A stretch of DNA of 6,677 bases from Chloroflexota bacterium (GCA_022572865.1 JACZVB010000080.1:1-6677), one strand, 5' to 3'. Counted from the first letter of the stretch, positions 1 to 5,839 are shown. Notes: generated from the sequence alone by a model not told the origin. A program made the numbers and translations.

Positions 1-690
1 TGCCAGCCGCTCCAGGGTCGTATCGGCCCTGGGCTGCTCATCCCGGTCCACAACCACGGGGTCGCCCCTGCGTTGGGTCACAGAGATGGGCACTATCTGG
101 TCCTTGAATCGCCCCTCTTCTATAGCCCTTATCGCGCGCTGGTGGCTCATCACGGCCATCTGGTCCTGCTCTTCTCGCCCCACCTCAAACTTCTTGGCTA
201 TGTTCTCCGCCGTCACGCCCATATGGTAGTGATTCACGGGACAGCTGAGGCCTTCGACCAGCGAGTCCTCAGTCACGCCATTGCCCAGTTTCAGCCCATC
301 CCACCTTATGTTTCGCAACACGTATGGGGCCTGGCTCATGTTCTCCGCGCCTCCGGCCACCACGATATCCGCCTCTCCGGCCCTTATGAACTGGGCGGCT
401 ACGTTGATAGCCTCCAGGCCCGAGGAACACTGCCGGTTTATGGCTATGGCCGGCACCTCATCTGGGATGCCGGCTTTCAGGGCCGCCAGCCGGCTGGAAT
501 AGCCGTTCTCAGATGCCTGAAGGGCCGTGCCCATAAATACATCGTCTACCATGGCCGGGTCGATATCGGCCTTCTCCAGAGCGGCCTTTATGGCCGCTGC
601 GCCTAGCTCCGACGCCGAGTAGTCTTTAAAGGCCCCCCCAAACTTACCTACAGGTGTCCTGGCCCCACTAACGATAACCGCCCTAGTCAT
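1..690 (-). CDS. Acetyl-CoA acetyltransferase / 3-ketoacyl-CoA thiolase, N-terminal part (cut by window edge)
   Basis: A thiolase joins two acyl-CoA units or cleaves 3-ketoacyl-CoA through a cysteine thioester, in the cytosol. Read on the minus strand from ATG at 690, the frame stays open for 230 codons to the window edge; full enzymes have about 390-400 residues. It begins MTRAVIVSGARTPVGKFGG, the usual thiolase start. The acylated cysteine is C88 in NRQCSSGLEAI, close to C89 of the Zoogloea enzyme. Further family motifs are VAGGAENMSQAPY (about 111-123), MGVTAENIA (about 157-165) and DEQPRADTTLERLA at the visible end. The C-terminal His and second Cys lie outside the window. NRQCSSG resembles peroxisomal-type thiolases more than AtoB or FadA, so biosynthetic versus degradative use is open. 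AGGAGG at 700-695 is a good ribosome site, though its spacing to ATG is short. It is divergent from dinB. Confidence 0.95.
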   Translation of the reverse strand, partial: MTRAVIVSGARTPVGKFGGAFKDYSASELGAAAIKAALEKADIDPAMVDDVFMGTALQASENGYSSRLAALKAGIPDEVPAIAINRQCSSGLEAINVAAQFIRAGEADIVVAGGAENMSQAPYVLRNIRWDGLKLGNGVTEDSLVEGLSCPVNHYHMGVTAENIAKKFEVGREEQDQMAVMSHQRAIRAIEEGRFKDQIVPISVTQRRGDPVVVDRDEQPRADTTLERLA

Positions 691-737
691 GATTCCTCCT
701 TTTCCCCGGGGCATCCTTTCCCACGGGGGTATCAACC

Positions 738-766
738 ATTGTCGAGCCGACGGTGCAACCTGTCAA
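738..766 (-). promoter_or_regulatory. Sigma70-type promoter of the thiolase gene
   Basis: On the minus strand there is a perfect -35 box TTGACA (766-761), a 17-nt spacer, and a -10-like GACAAT (743-738, four of six matches to TATAAT). Transcription would start near 731, leaving a leader of about 40 nt with AGGAGG just before the ATG at 690. Boxes, spacing and distance to the gene all agree; no start site has been measured. Confidence 0.65.
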
Positions 767-797
767 GACGGCCTTTTTAAGGCGTCGCCAACTTGGG

Positions 798-803
798 TAC
801 AAT
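798..803 (+). promoter_or_regulatory. -10 box for dinB, probably giving a leaderless transcript
   Basis: TACAAT at 798-803 matches the -10 consensus in five of six positions. The expected start point, 6-7 nt downstream, falls on or next to the ATG at 810. There is no Shine-Dalgarno-like sequence in front of that ATG, as expected for a leaderless mRNA. The -35 region (about 774-780, T-rich TTTTTAA) is poor. A hairpin-capable sequence at 767-786 overlaps it and could be an operator. Confidence 0.5.
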
Positions 804-809
804 AGACCT

Positions 810-1880
810 ATGCCCAGAGCCCCCTGGCGATACATACTACCCGCCGATCTGGACGCATTCTACGCATCGGTGGAGCAGCTGGACAACCCCGCATATCGAG
901 GATTGCCCCTGGTGGTGGGTGGTTCCGTCTCGGGGCGGGGGGTGGTGGCGGCCGCGTCCTACGAGGCCCGCAAGTTCGGCATCCACTCGGCCATGCCCAT
1001 GCGGACCGCCGTGAGGCTGTGCCCGGAGGTTGTCCAGGTCCTGCCCCGGTTCAGCCGCTATCGAGAGGCCTCAGACCTGGTAATGGGGATCTTCCACCGT
1101 CTGACCCCTCTGATAGAGCCGTTGTCCCTGGACGAGGCCTACCTGGATATCAGCCGCCAGGTGCCCTCCGACATGCTGGAAGAGGTGGCCGGTGGGCTGA
1201 AGGCAGCGGTCAGAGAGGAAACGGGCCTGGTGATAACCGTCGGCGGCGGGACTTCAAAGACCATTTCCAAGATCGCCTCTCAGCTTGCCAAGCCCGACGG
1301 CTTGATGTTGATAAAGCCGGGTGACGAGAGGAGCTTTCTGGACCCGCTGGACGTTGATCTTCTCTGGGGAGTGGGGCCCAAGACCGCCGAGGTTCTCAAA
1401 CATCATCGCGTCAAGACCATCGGGGAGCTGGCCGACTGCGACCTTGTATGGCTCAGTCGCACCTTTGGCAAGCGAGGCCCGGAGCTGAAGGAGCGAGCCT
1501 CGGGCCTGGAACAGGACCTGGTCGAGCCCTTCAGGGAGACCAAGTCCGTCAGCTCCGAGGTTACCCTGCCCCAGGATGTCGGCGAGCGGTCGGTTCTGGA
1601 GGAAAAGATGGAGGAGCTGGCCCGGGAGGTGGCCGTCAGGCTGCGCAAGGAGGAGCTGCGGGGCAAGACCATATGGGTGAAGCTGCGCCTGGCGGACTTC
1701 ACCACCTTCACCAGACAGCAGACCTTCAACAGCGCCACGGACGATGCTGAGACCATCTTTCGCGTCGCCCGAGACCTGATGAGGCGGGAGCTGCGGCCCG
1801 GGCTAGAGTTCCGTCTGCTGGGAGTTGGCGTTACCAACTTCCAGGGATCTTCCCAGCTCACCATGTTCCCTACCGAATAG
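810..1880 (+). CDS. dinB: DNA polymerase IV (Y-family translesion polymerase)
   Basis: Pol IV copies past damaged template bases with low fidelity and no proofreading. The 356-residue product matches the family length. The palm begins with PADLDAFYASVEQ (metal ligand D13, steric-gate aromatic Y18), where most homologues have H-V-D. The catalytic pair is D108-E109 in PLSLDEAYLDIS. GGGTSKTISKIASQLAKPDG (about 165-184) is the family's nucleotide-contact segment, with T-S-K replacing the common N-K. A helix-hairpin-helix follows at LLWGVGPKTAEVL, then the little-finger domain. The C-terminus carries QLTMF, a beta-clamp-binding peptide of the QLxLF type. ATG 810 is chosen over an in-frame GTG at 753 because homologues start near the DxDAFY motif and the GTG lies upstream of the -10 box. 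No classical LexA box is visible. Confidence 0.95.
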   Translation: MPRAPWRYILPADLDAFYASVEQLDNPAYRGLPLVVGGSVSGRGVVAAASYEARKFGIHSAMPMRTAVRLCPEVVQVLPRFSRYREASDLVMGIFHRLTPLIEPLSLDEAYLDISRQVPSDMLEEVAGGLKAAVREETGLVITVGGGTSKTISKIASQLAKPDGLMLIKPGDERSFLDPLDVDLLWGVGPKTAEVLKHHRVKTIGELADCDLVWLSRTFGKRGPELKERASGLEQDLVEPFRETKSVSSEVTLPQDVGERSVLEEKMEELAREVAVRLRKEELRGKTIWVKLRLADFTTFTRQQTFNSATDDAETIFRVARDLMRRELRPGLEFRLLGVGVTNFQGSSQLTMFPTE

Positions 1881-1965
1881 CTGGCCCCGTGTGCAGGTTT
1901 TGAAATAATAATCTCAACGTGGGGTTAGCTAGCTGTCGGTTCGATGAATAACGTTCCCTTTTGTC

Positions 1966-2024
1966 ACCCCGATGCCGAGTCGGGGTCTAGGTTCTTCATC
2001 CCGATAGATCCCGAATATCGGGAC
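1966..2024. repeat. Diverged intergenic repeat, copy 1
   Basis: The unit starts with a hairpin, ACCCCGA (1966-1972) / TCGGGGT (1980-1986), with loop TGCCGAG. It ends with a second palindromic block, ATCCCGA, 13 nt, TCGGGAC (1999-2024 area), which includes TCCCGA-ATA-TCGGGA (2009-2023). Copy 2 at 3271-3328 aligns over its whole length with one single-base gap, about 41 of 58 positions identical by eye. In the first stem two base pairs differ between copies and both remain paired. Confidence 0.65.
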
Positions 2025-2076
2025 AAGCTCACGACGAACGGGAAATGTAACTTCTTCCGTTCGTGGTGAGCTTGTC
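2022..2076. repeat. Long hairpin, 20-bp stem
   Basis: The left arm 2022-2041 (GACAAGCTCACGACGAACGG) and right arm 2057-2076 are reverse complements with one G/G mismatch (2033/2065), around a 15-nt loop. No T-run follows on either strand, so it is not a standard intrinsic terminator. The arm sequence looks like a dispersed REP-like palindrome, but only one occurrence is in this window. Confidence 0.7.
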
Positions 2077-2147
2077 GAACCACCTTTTGAGATAATTTCT
2101 AAGTGCTATCCGATGTACGGGCTCACAAGCAGGGCTGACACGGACCC

Positions 2148-2176
2148 GTGAATACCCTGGGCCGCTGCTGTATAAT
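2148..2176 (+). promoter_or_regulatory. Promoter of the LLM-family oxidoreductase
   Basis: A perfect TATAAT lies at 2171-2176. Seventeen bases upstream is GTGAAT (2148-2153), a weak -35 (three of six matches). Start of transcription would be near 2183. An AAGGAG ribosome site at 2207-2212 is 7 nt before the ATG at 2220. The promoter lies downstream of the palindromic segment, so the gene should be expressed independently of dinB. Confidence 0.6.
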
Positions 2177-2219
2177 CCAGGCCAGCCACTGGGATACCCC
2201 TTCGTAAAGGAGAACAGCC

Positions 2220-3170
2220 ATGCCCTTCGGTTGCACCATCCCCAACAGGGGCGATCTTGCGACCCCGGAGAACCTTCGCATGATGGCCCTGCTGGCCGAA
2301 AGCCTGGGCTACGATTCCGTCTGGGTCAGCGACCATATAGTCATCCCCACCAGCATAGCCCCCCTTTATCCGTACAGCGACTCGGGGGAGCTGCCCTTCG
2401 ACCCATCCTCCCCCTACTGCGAGGCTTTGACCACGCTGGCCTACCTGGCAGGTTCGACTCAGCGCATCCGCCTCGGGACCCATGTCCTTGTCCTGCCGTA
2501 CCGCAATCCTTTGCTAACGGCCAAGATAGTCTCCACCCTGGACTATATTTCGGGGGGTCGGGTTATCCTGGGAATCGGCGCCGGCTGGATGGAGGAGGAG
2601 TTCCAGGCCATGGGGTCACCGTCCTTCTCTGATCGGGGCTCCGTTACCGACGAATATATCGAGCTGTTCAGGGAGCTCTGGACCAAGGATGACCCGGTGT
2701 TCGAAGGGAAGCACTACCAGGTATCGGGGTTCAAGTTCTCGCCCAAGCCCCTGCAAAAGCCTGGCCCGCCCATATGGGTCGGGGGCCACAGCGGACCGGC
2801 CATGAGGCGAGCGGCCCGGCTAGGCGATGCCTGGCTCCCCATAGGCCTCAGGGGCACCGCAGGCCTGGAGCCCGACGAGCTTCGAGTGAAGATCGAAAGG
2901 CTTCGAGAGATGACGGAGAAGGCGGGCCGTGACCCGGGAGCGGTGCAGGTCTGCTTCAGCAGTGAAATCGCCTTCGCCGACGGGGCCTCCGCCGGTGGCC
3001 GGCGGCTCCTAACGGGGAGCCCTCAGGAGATCGCCGAGGACCTGGGGCGCTACCGAGACGCCGGCGTGGACTACTTCCTCTTCTCCTTCAGGACAGGCAG
3101 CCTTGGAGAGATCTTGGAGTCGATGGAGCGCTTCGCCCGGGAGGTCAGGCCCCTGGTCTCGATAGGATAG
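2220..3170 (+). CDS. LLM-class (luciferase-like) F420- or flavin-dependent oxidoreductase
   Basis: This 316-residue protein belongs to the bacterial luciferase-like monooxygenase superfamily, a TIM barrel using reduced F420 or FMN. The substrate is unknown. Family hallmarks: VWVSDHIVIP (about 34-43); IRLGTHVLVLPYRNPLLTAK (about 83-102), with the strand and the RNP motif typical of the family; STLDYISGGRVILGIGAGW (about 105-123); the PPIWVGGHSGPAMRRAARLGDAW block (about 183-205); and GSPQEIAEDLGRYRDAGVDYF near the C-terminus. Length agrees with the TIGR03619-like F420-dependent subgroup, but sequence alone does not settle F420 versus FMN. AAGGAG at 2207-2212 supports the ATG at 2220. No signal peptide is seen. 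The gene stands alone with repeats on both sides. Such enzymes occur as many paralogues in Chloroflexota, for example SAR202. Confidence 0.88.
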   Translation: MPFGCTIPNRGDLATPENLRMMALLAESLGYDSVWVSDHIVIPTSIAPLYPYSDSGELPFDPSSPYCEALTTLAYLAGSTQRIRLGTHVLVLPYRNPLLTAKIVSTLDYISGGRVILGIGAGWMEEEFQAMGSPSFSDRGSVTDEYIELFRELWTKDDPVFEGKHYQVSGFKFSPKPLQKPGPPIWVGGHSGPAMRRAARLGDAWLPIGLRGTAGLEPDELRVKIERLREMTEKAGRDPGAVQVCFSSEIAFADGASAGGRRLLTGSPQEIAEDLGRYRDAGVDYFLFSFRTGSLGEILESMERFAREVRPLVSIG

Positions 3171-3270
3171 CGATATAGGTGAAGCCATTGCTCACGTACT
3201 GGTGGGCGAATCTGGTCGGCCAGTGTTCCCTCGGAACGAATCACTAGCAGGCTGATGAAAGATGGGGTGT

Positions 3271-3328
3271 GTCCCGACGCCGAGTCGGGACCAGGAGTTT
3301 GATCCCGACTTGTCCTGATACTCGGGAC
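3271..3328. repeat. Diverged intergenic repeat, copy 2
   Basis: This is the second copy of the repeat at 1966-2024. The first stem is GTCCCGA (3271-3277) / TCGGGAC (3285-3291) with loop CGCCGAG. It is followed at the same spacing, apart from one base, by ATCCCGA, 13 nt, TCGGGAC. The outer two pairs of the stem are G-C and T-A here, but A-T and C-G in copy 1, so pairing is kept. Confidence 0.65.
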
Positions 3329-3344
3329 TTGTCGGGACTCAAAC
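3297..3344. repeat. Nested hairpin inside the MITE-like element
   Basis: The outer arms GTTTGATCCCGAC (3297-3309) and GTCGGGACTCAAAC (3331-3344) pair except for one bulged base. Within them GTCCTGA (3312-3318) and TCGGGAC (3322-3328) form an inner 7-bp stem with one G-T pair and a 3-nt loop. No T-run follows, so a terminator role is unlikely. It overlaps the second half of repeat copy 2. Confidence 0.6.
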
Positions 3345-3354
3345 ATAATTTCTT

Positions 3355-3378
3355 CCCCCTTCCTGGCCAGGAAGGGGG
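3355..3378. repeat. Perfect 24-nt palindrome
   Basis: CCCCCTTCCTGG (3355-3366) is followed directly by its exact reverse complement (3367-3378), centred on TGGCCA. It lies between two convergent genes, but neither strand shows a T-run after it, so it is not a classical terminator. As single-stranded DNA or RNA it would fold strongly. Confidence 0.8.
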
Positions 3379-3414
3379 TCAGGGGGATGGTCGAAAGGGT
3401 TTTTCAGCACTCTG

Positions 3415-5136
3415 CTAGGCGTCACTGCCACCCGACGCCCGCACCCTTAAAGTCCTCAGCCTGTTGAGGGCGGCGGCCAGCTCCTGGGGCCGGAAGTAGA
3501 CCAGGTCGCCTGGATGGGACATGGGCGATAGTACGTCCAGCCCCTTCTCCTTCACATCTCTCTCGATCAGGTCAATCAGCTCCCTGAGGCTCACGGCTTC
3601 CCCGGCCATATGCCGGTCCAGGCCGTAGGCCAGGGCAAACCCTATGGCCGTCACCTGGCCGTCCTCTATCAGCTGCTCCACGCAGGAGAGGTCGATCTCC
3701 TGGTTGCCGAATGCCAGGGCCCGGGTCCCCCGGGCTTTCAGGTATGCCTGCCTGCGCCCCTTGCTGGGGTCGATGCTCTGGGGAACGAGTATTCGGGGCT
3801 CGATTGCCCTGAACTCCTTTTCACCCTCGGTTAAACGGCCCGTGGGGTATTGCCTGGCGATGGCCCGGGCCTCCTCCGTGACCTCCTGGGGCCTGTAGTT
3901 CACCATCGAGATCACCGTATTCGCCACCTCGAAATAGTCGCCGGAGCCCCCCATGACCATTACCGTAGACACCTTGTGGTCACGGAACAGCCTTCCCACC
4001 TGGTCCACGAAGGGAGTTATCGGCTCGTTCCTCTTCTCCACCAGGGCCTGCATGCGCCGGTCCCTGATCATGAAGTTGGTGGCGGAGGAGTCTTCATCCA
4101 CCAGCAGAAGCTTGCTGCCGGACTCAAGGGCCTCCACGATGTTGGCTGCCTGCGAGGTAGAGCCGCTGGCGTTAGCCGTGGAAAAGGACCGGGTGTCCCC
4201 GCCCCCCGGCAGCTCGCCTATGAAGGACGAGATGTCTACACCGACCACGCTTCTCCCATCCTCGGCCCGTACCTTCACCGCCGTTGGGAGGGTGACCACC
4301 AGTTCCCGGCCGTCCCCCGGCACGTGGTTATAGACGCCCCTTTCCAGTGCTCGTAGCAGGGTGGACTTGCCGTGGAATCCTCCGCCCGCGATAAGGGTGA
4401 CACCCTGGGGGATCCCCATTCCCGAGACCCGGCCTTTGTTGGGCAACTCCATCTCGACGACGAGGGACTTTGGTGACTCGAATGCTACGGCCCCTTCGAG
4501 AGGCCGGTCGTCCACCCCGCTCCTGCGGGGCAGCACACTTCCACTGGCGATGAACGCGACCAGCCCCCGGTGGGCAAGCTGACCCCTGAGGGCGTCGGCG
4601 TCCTCGCTGGCCTCCACATGATTCCGAAGCAGCGTCGGGTCGAGGCTTTTGTAGAGCAGAGAGGACTGGACCAGCAGGGGCAAGGCCCGCAGAAGCATCT
4701 CTTCGGCCTCGCCCCCCAGCACCCTTCGTCCGGCGGCCGGGAGGCCGACGAAGAAGCGCATCTCCACGTACCGTTCGTCGACCTGGCAGGCGCTTCGCTC
4801 CAGGACCTCCTGGCCCGGCGCATCGACCATGAACTCGCCGCTTCTTCCCGTGCCCCTCCCCTCCGACGCCCCGCGGAGACCCCTGTGGAAAGCCCTCACC
4901 AGGAAGTCCCTCAGGGCCACCTCCCTGGACCTGCCGGCGTAGCTGTCCTCGGGAAACCGGGCCAGTTGCTGGGGGACCTGTACCCGGAAGCGGCTGGGAG
5001 CGGCGAAGGGATCGGCCTGCACGTGGTCGACGTAGAGGACGAACCCCGAAAAGTCGAACCTCTGCCCCTCCAGGGCCTTGTAGGCCTTGTAGCCCCGGGT
5101 GTCGATGCGGCGGAGTATGGATTGAAGCCTCTGCAT
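3415..5136 (-). CDS. ABC-class ATPase of the COG3044 / PF09818 family
   Basis: A soluble 573-residue protein with a single ABC-type nucleotide-binding core and no membrane segment, so not a transporter. The N-terminal domain contains the family's YKAYKALEGQRFDFSGF and YVDHVQADPFAAPS (about 16-48). The Walker A is GGGFHGKST (about 251-259), the signature-like SFSTANASGSTSQ (about 317-329), and the Walker B LLLVDED (about 343-349) runs into SSATNFMIRD; all fit this family closely. Length is normal. The family's bacterial role is not established; the trypanosome RNA-editing factor MRB1590 is, as I recall, a structural relative that binds RNA, so a nucleic-acid role is possible. No strong ribosome site precedes ATG 5136. 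It starts 35 bp after the hydrolase stop, suggesting one mRNA. The stop TAG (3417-3415) lies in the MITE-like repeat, so the last residues may be recent. Confidence 0.9.
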   Translation of the reverse strand: MQRLQSILRRIDTRGYKAYKALEGQRFDFSGFVLYVDHVQADPFAAPSRFRVQVPQQLARFPEDSYAGRSREVALRDFLVRAFHRGLRGASEGRGTGRSGEFMVDAPGQEVLERSACQVDERYVEMRFFVGLPAAGRRVLGGEAEEMLLRALPLLVQSSLLYKSLDPTLLRNHVEASEDADALRGQLAHRGLVAFIASGSVLPRRSGVDDRPLEGAVAFESPKSLVVEMELPNKGRVSGMGIPQGVTLIAGGGFHGKSTLLRALERGVYNHVPGDGRELVVTLPTAVKVRAEDGRSVVGVDISSFIGELPGGGDTRSFSTANASGSTSQAANIVEALESGSKLLLVDEDSSATNFMIRDRRMQALVEKRNEPITPFVDQVGRLFRDHKVSTVMVMGGSGDYFEVANTVISMVNYRPQEVTEEARAIARQYPTGRLTEGEKEFRAIEPRILVPQSIDPSKGRRQAYLKARGTRALAFGNQEIDLSCVEQLIEDGQVTAIGFALAYGLDRHMAGEAVSLRELIDLIERDVKEKGLDVLSPMSHPGDLVYFRPQELAAALNRLRTLRVRASGGSDA

Positions 5137-5171
5137 GTAGTATGGCCCCGGAAGGCCGGCGCATTCGGCGG

Positions 5172-5789
5172 TTACAGGCCCTGCCGGTCCAGCCAGCCCA
5201 GAACCGCCCTGTTGAATCCTTCGGGATTATCCTGATTTATCTGGTGGCCGCCCTTGAGAAGAACAAGCTCCGCGTTGGGCAGCGCCCCGGCTGTGGCCTC
5301 GGCGTCGGCTACCGGGAAGATCTCGTCCTCGGTCCCGTGGATCACCAGGGCAGGGACCTGCACCCGTTTCAGCTCCTCCAGCCTTTTGGGAAAGGGAACA
5401 TCGTAGCCTGGCAGTCCCTTGTAACCTCTGGCGGTAGCGCTGACTATGATGGCCCCTTTCAGCAAGTGGGGATACCTGACCATCAACTCGATGGTGAGCA
5501 TTCCACCGAATGAGACCCCACCGATGATGGCGCTGTCCAGGCCCAGGGCCTCCATGAAGGCCCGGTGGTCCTCGACCCAGAGGTCGTGGGTATTGGGAAG
5601 GCCCTTGGGCTCCGACCTGCCGCAGCCCCGGCGGTCATAGCGGATGAGCCGGTAGCCCTTGGAGATGGCCTCCAGTTGAGAATCGTACGCCGAGATATCC
5701 TCGAAGCCTCCGTGGGCCAGGATGACGGGGGTACCCCGACCCTCCTCCTCGTAGTACAGTTGTAATCCGGGAATCTGGGCAATAGGCAT
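5172..5789 (-). CDS. Small alpha/beta hydrolase with complete catalytic triad
   Basis: A cytosolic serine hydrolase (esterase/lipase type) of unknown substrate. From ATG 5789 it is 205 residues. Visible features are the oxyanion motif HGGF (26-29), YDRRGCGRS (about 51-59), the nucleophile elbow GVSFG with S93, the acid D155 in HGTEDEIFPV, and H182 in LKGGHQINQDNPEGF. The triad is therefore intact. The segment between the strand ending near residue 118 and the strand near 146 is only about 25 residues, where most relatives carry a larger cap, so the active site is probably open. The in-frame ATG at 5813 adds eight residues (MKRCGGTA) lacking resemblance to the family start; ATG 5789 is preferred because it follows a GGGGGGA stretch and begins MPIAQIPGLQLYYEE. 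It probably leads an operon with the ATPase gene 35 bp downstream. Confidence 0.87.
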   Translation of the reverse strand: MPIAQIPGLQLYYEEEGRGTPVILAHGGFEDISAYDSQLEAISKGYRLIRYDRRGCGRSEPKGLPNTHDLWVEDHRAFMEALGLDSAIIGGVSFGGMLTIELMVRYPHLLKGAIIVSATARGYKGLPGYDVPFPKRLEELKRVQVPALVIHGTEDEIFPVADAEATAGALPNAELVLLKGGHQINQDNPEGFNRAVLGWLDRQGL

Positions 5790-5833
5790 AGCGGTCCCCC
5801 CACACCTTTTCATTTCGATAAGAATATGAGAAA

Positions 5834-5839
5834 ACTATA
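5834..5839 (-). promoter_or_regulatory. Possible -10 box for the hydrolase-ATPase unit
   Basis: On the minus strand TATAGT (5839-5834) matches the -10 consensus in five of six positions and would give a leader of about 38 nt to ATG 5789. The -35 region 17 nt upstream is poor (TTCCAC). An alternative pair, TTGCTA with TATCGA 17 nt apart, overlaps it. The choice is uncertain. Confidence 0.35.

Larger units (their letters stand above)
1902..2099. repeat. Palindrome-rich intergenic segment bounded by imperfect inverted repeats
   Basis: This fills most of the 339-bp gap between dinB and the oxidoreductase; no coding frame in the gap is convincing. The left boundary GAAATAATAATCTCAA (1902-1917) is inverted at the right as TTGAGATAATTTC (2087-2099); the arms pair apart from a 3-nt insertion on the left. 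Inside lie the hairpin repeat copy at 1966-2024 and a 20-bp stem at 2022-2076. The boundaries are A/T-rich compared with the neighbouring genes. It could be a MITE-like insertion or a cluster of REP-like palindromes. No target-site duplication was identified. Confidence 0.45.
3244..3418. mobile_element. MITE-like element with terminal inverted repeats, no transposase
   Basis: The left end CTAGCAGGCTGATGAAA (3244-3260) is inverted at the right end (3418-3402, read on minus CTAGCAGAGTGCTGAAA), 14 of 17 positions identical. The unit is about 175 bp and has no convincing coding frame. It contains a hairpin repeat copy, a nested hairpin and a perfect 24-nt palindrome, a typical non-autonomous miniature element structure. 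TA dinucleotides lie at the same point of each end (3245-3246, 3416-3417), as expected if an IS630/mariner-type transposase mobilised it; this is inference. The right end overlaps the stop codon of the ATPase gene on the minus strand. Confidence 0.55.

Noticed and set aside
73..606. Plus-strand open frame opposite the thiolase
   Set aside because: The minus strand encodes a clear thiolase with all expected motifs; the plus-strand frame has no recognisable domain and lies wholly antisense.
753..809. Upstream GTG start extending DinB by 19 residues
   Set aside because: The extension is not family-like, contains the likely -10 box, and lacks a ribosome site; ATG 810 fits homologues.
691..809. 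LexA/SOS box (GAAC-N4-GTTC or CTGT-N8-ACAG type) for dinB
   Set aside because: Neither pattern is present; only the unrelated GACG...CGTC inverted repeat is seen.
1403..1864. Minus-strand open frame inside dinB
   Set aside because: Ser/Arg-rich antisense product with no family resemblance; the dinB frame is certain.
3225..3237. Short hairpin GTTCC-CTC-GGAAC after the oxidoreductase as terminator
   Set aside because: Only a 5-bp stem and no T-run after it; too weak to call.
3244..3418. CRISPR array or riboswitch in the repeat-rich gap
   Set aside because: The repeats are inverted and nested, not regularly spaced direct repeats, and no known riboswitch core is recognisable; the gap lies between convergent genes.
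4328..5164. Second minus-strand open frame of 278 codons overlapping the ATPase gene
   Set aside because: It is out of frame with the motif-bearing ATPase reading and gives an Arg/Pro/Gly-rich product, typical of a shifted frame in GC-rich DNA.
4570..5235. Plus-strand open frame of 221 codons opposite the ATPase N-terminus
   Set aside because: Low-complexity composition, no domain, and wholly antisense to a well-supported gene.
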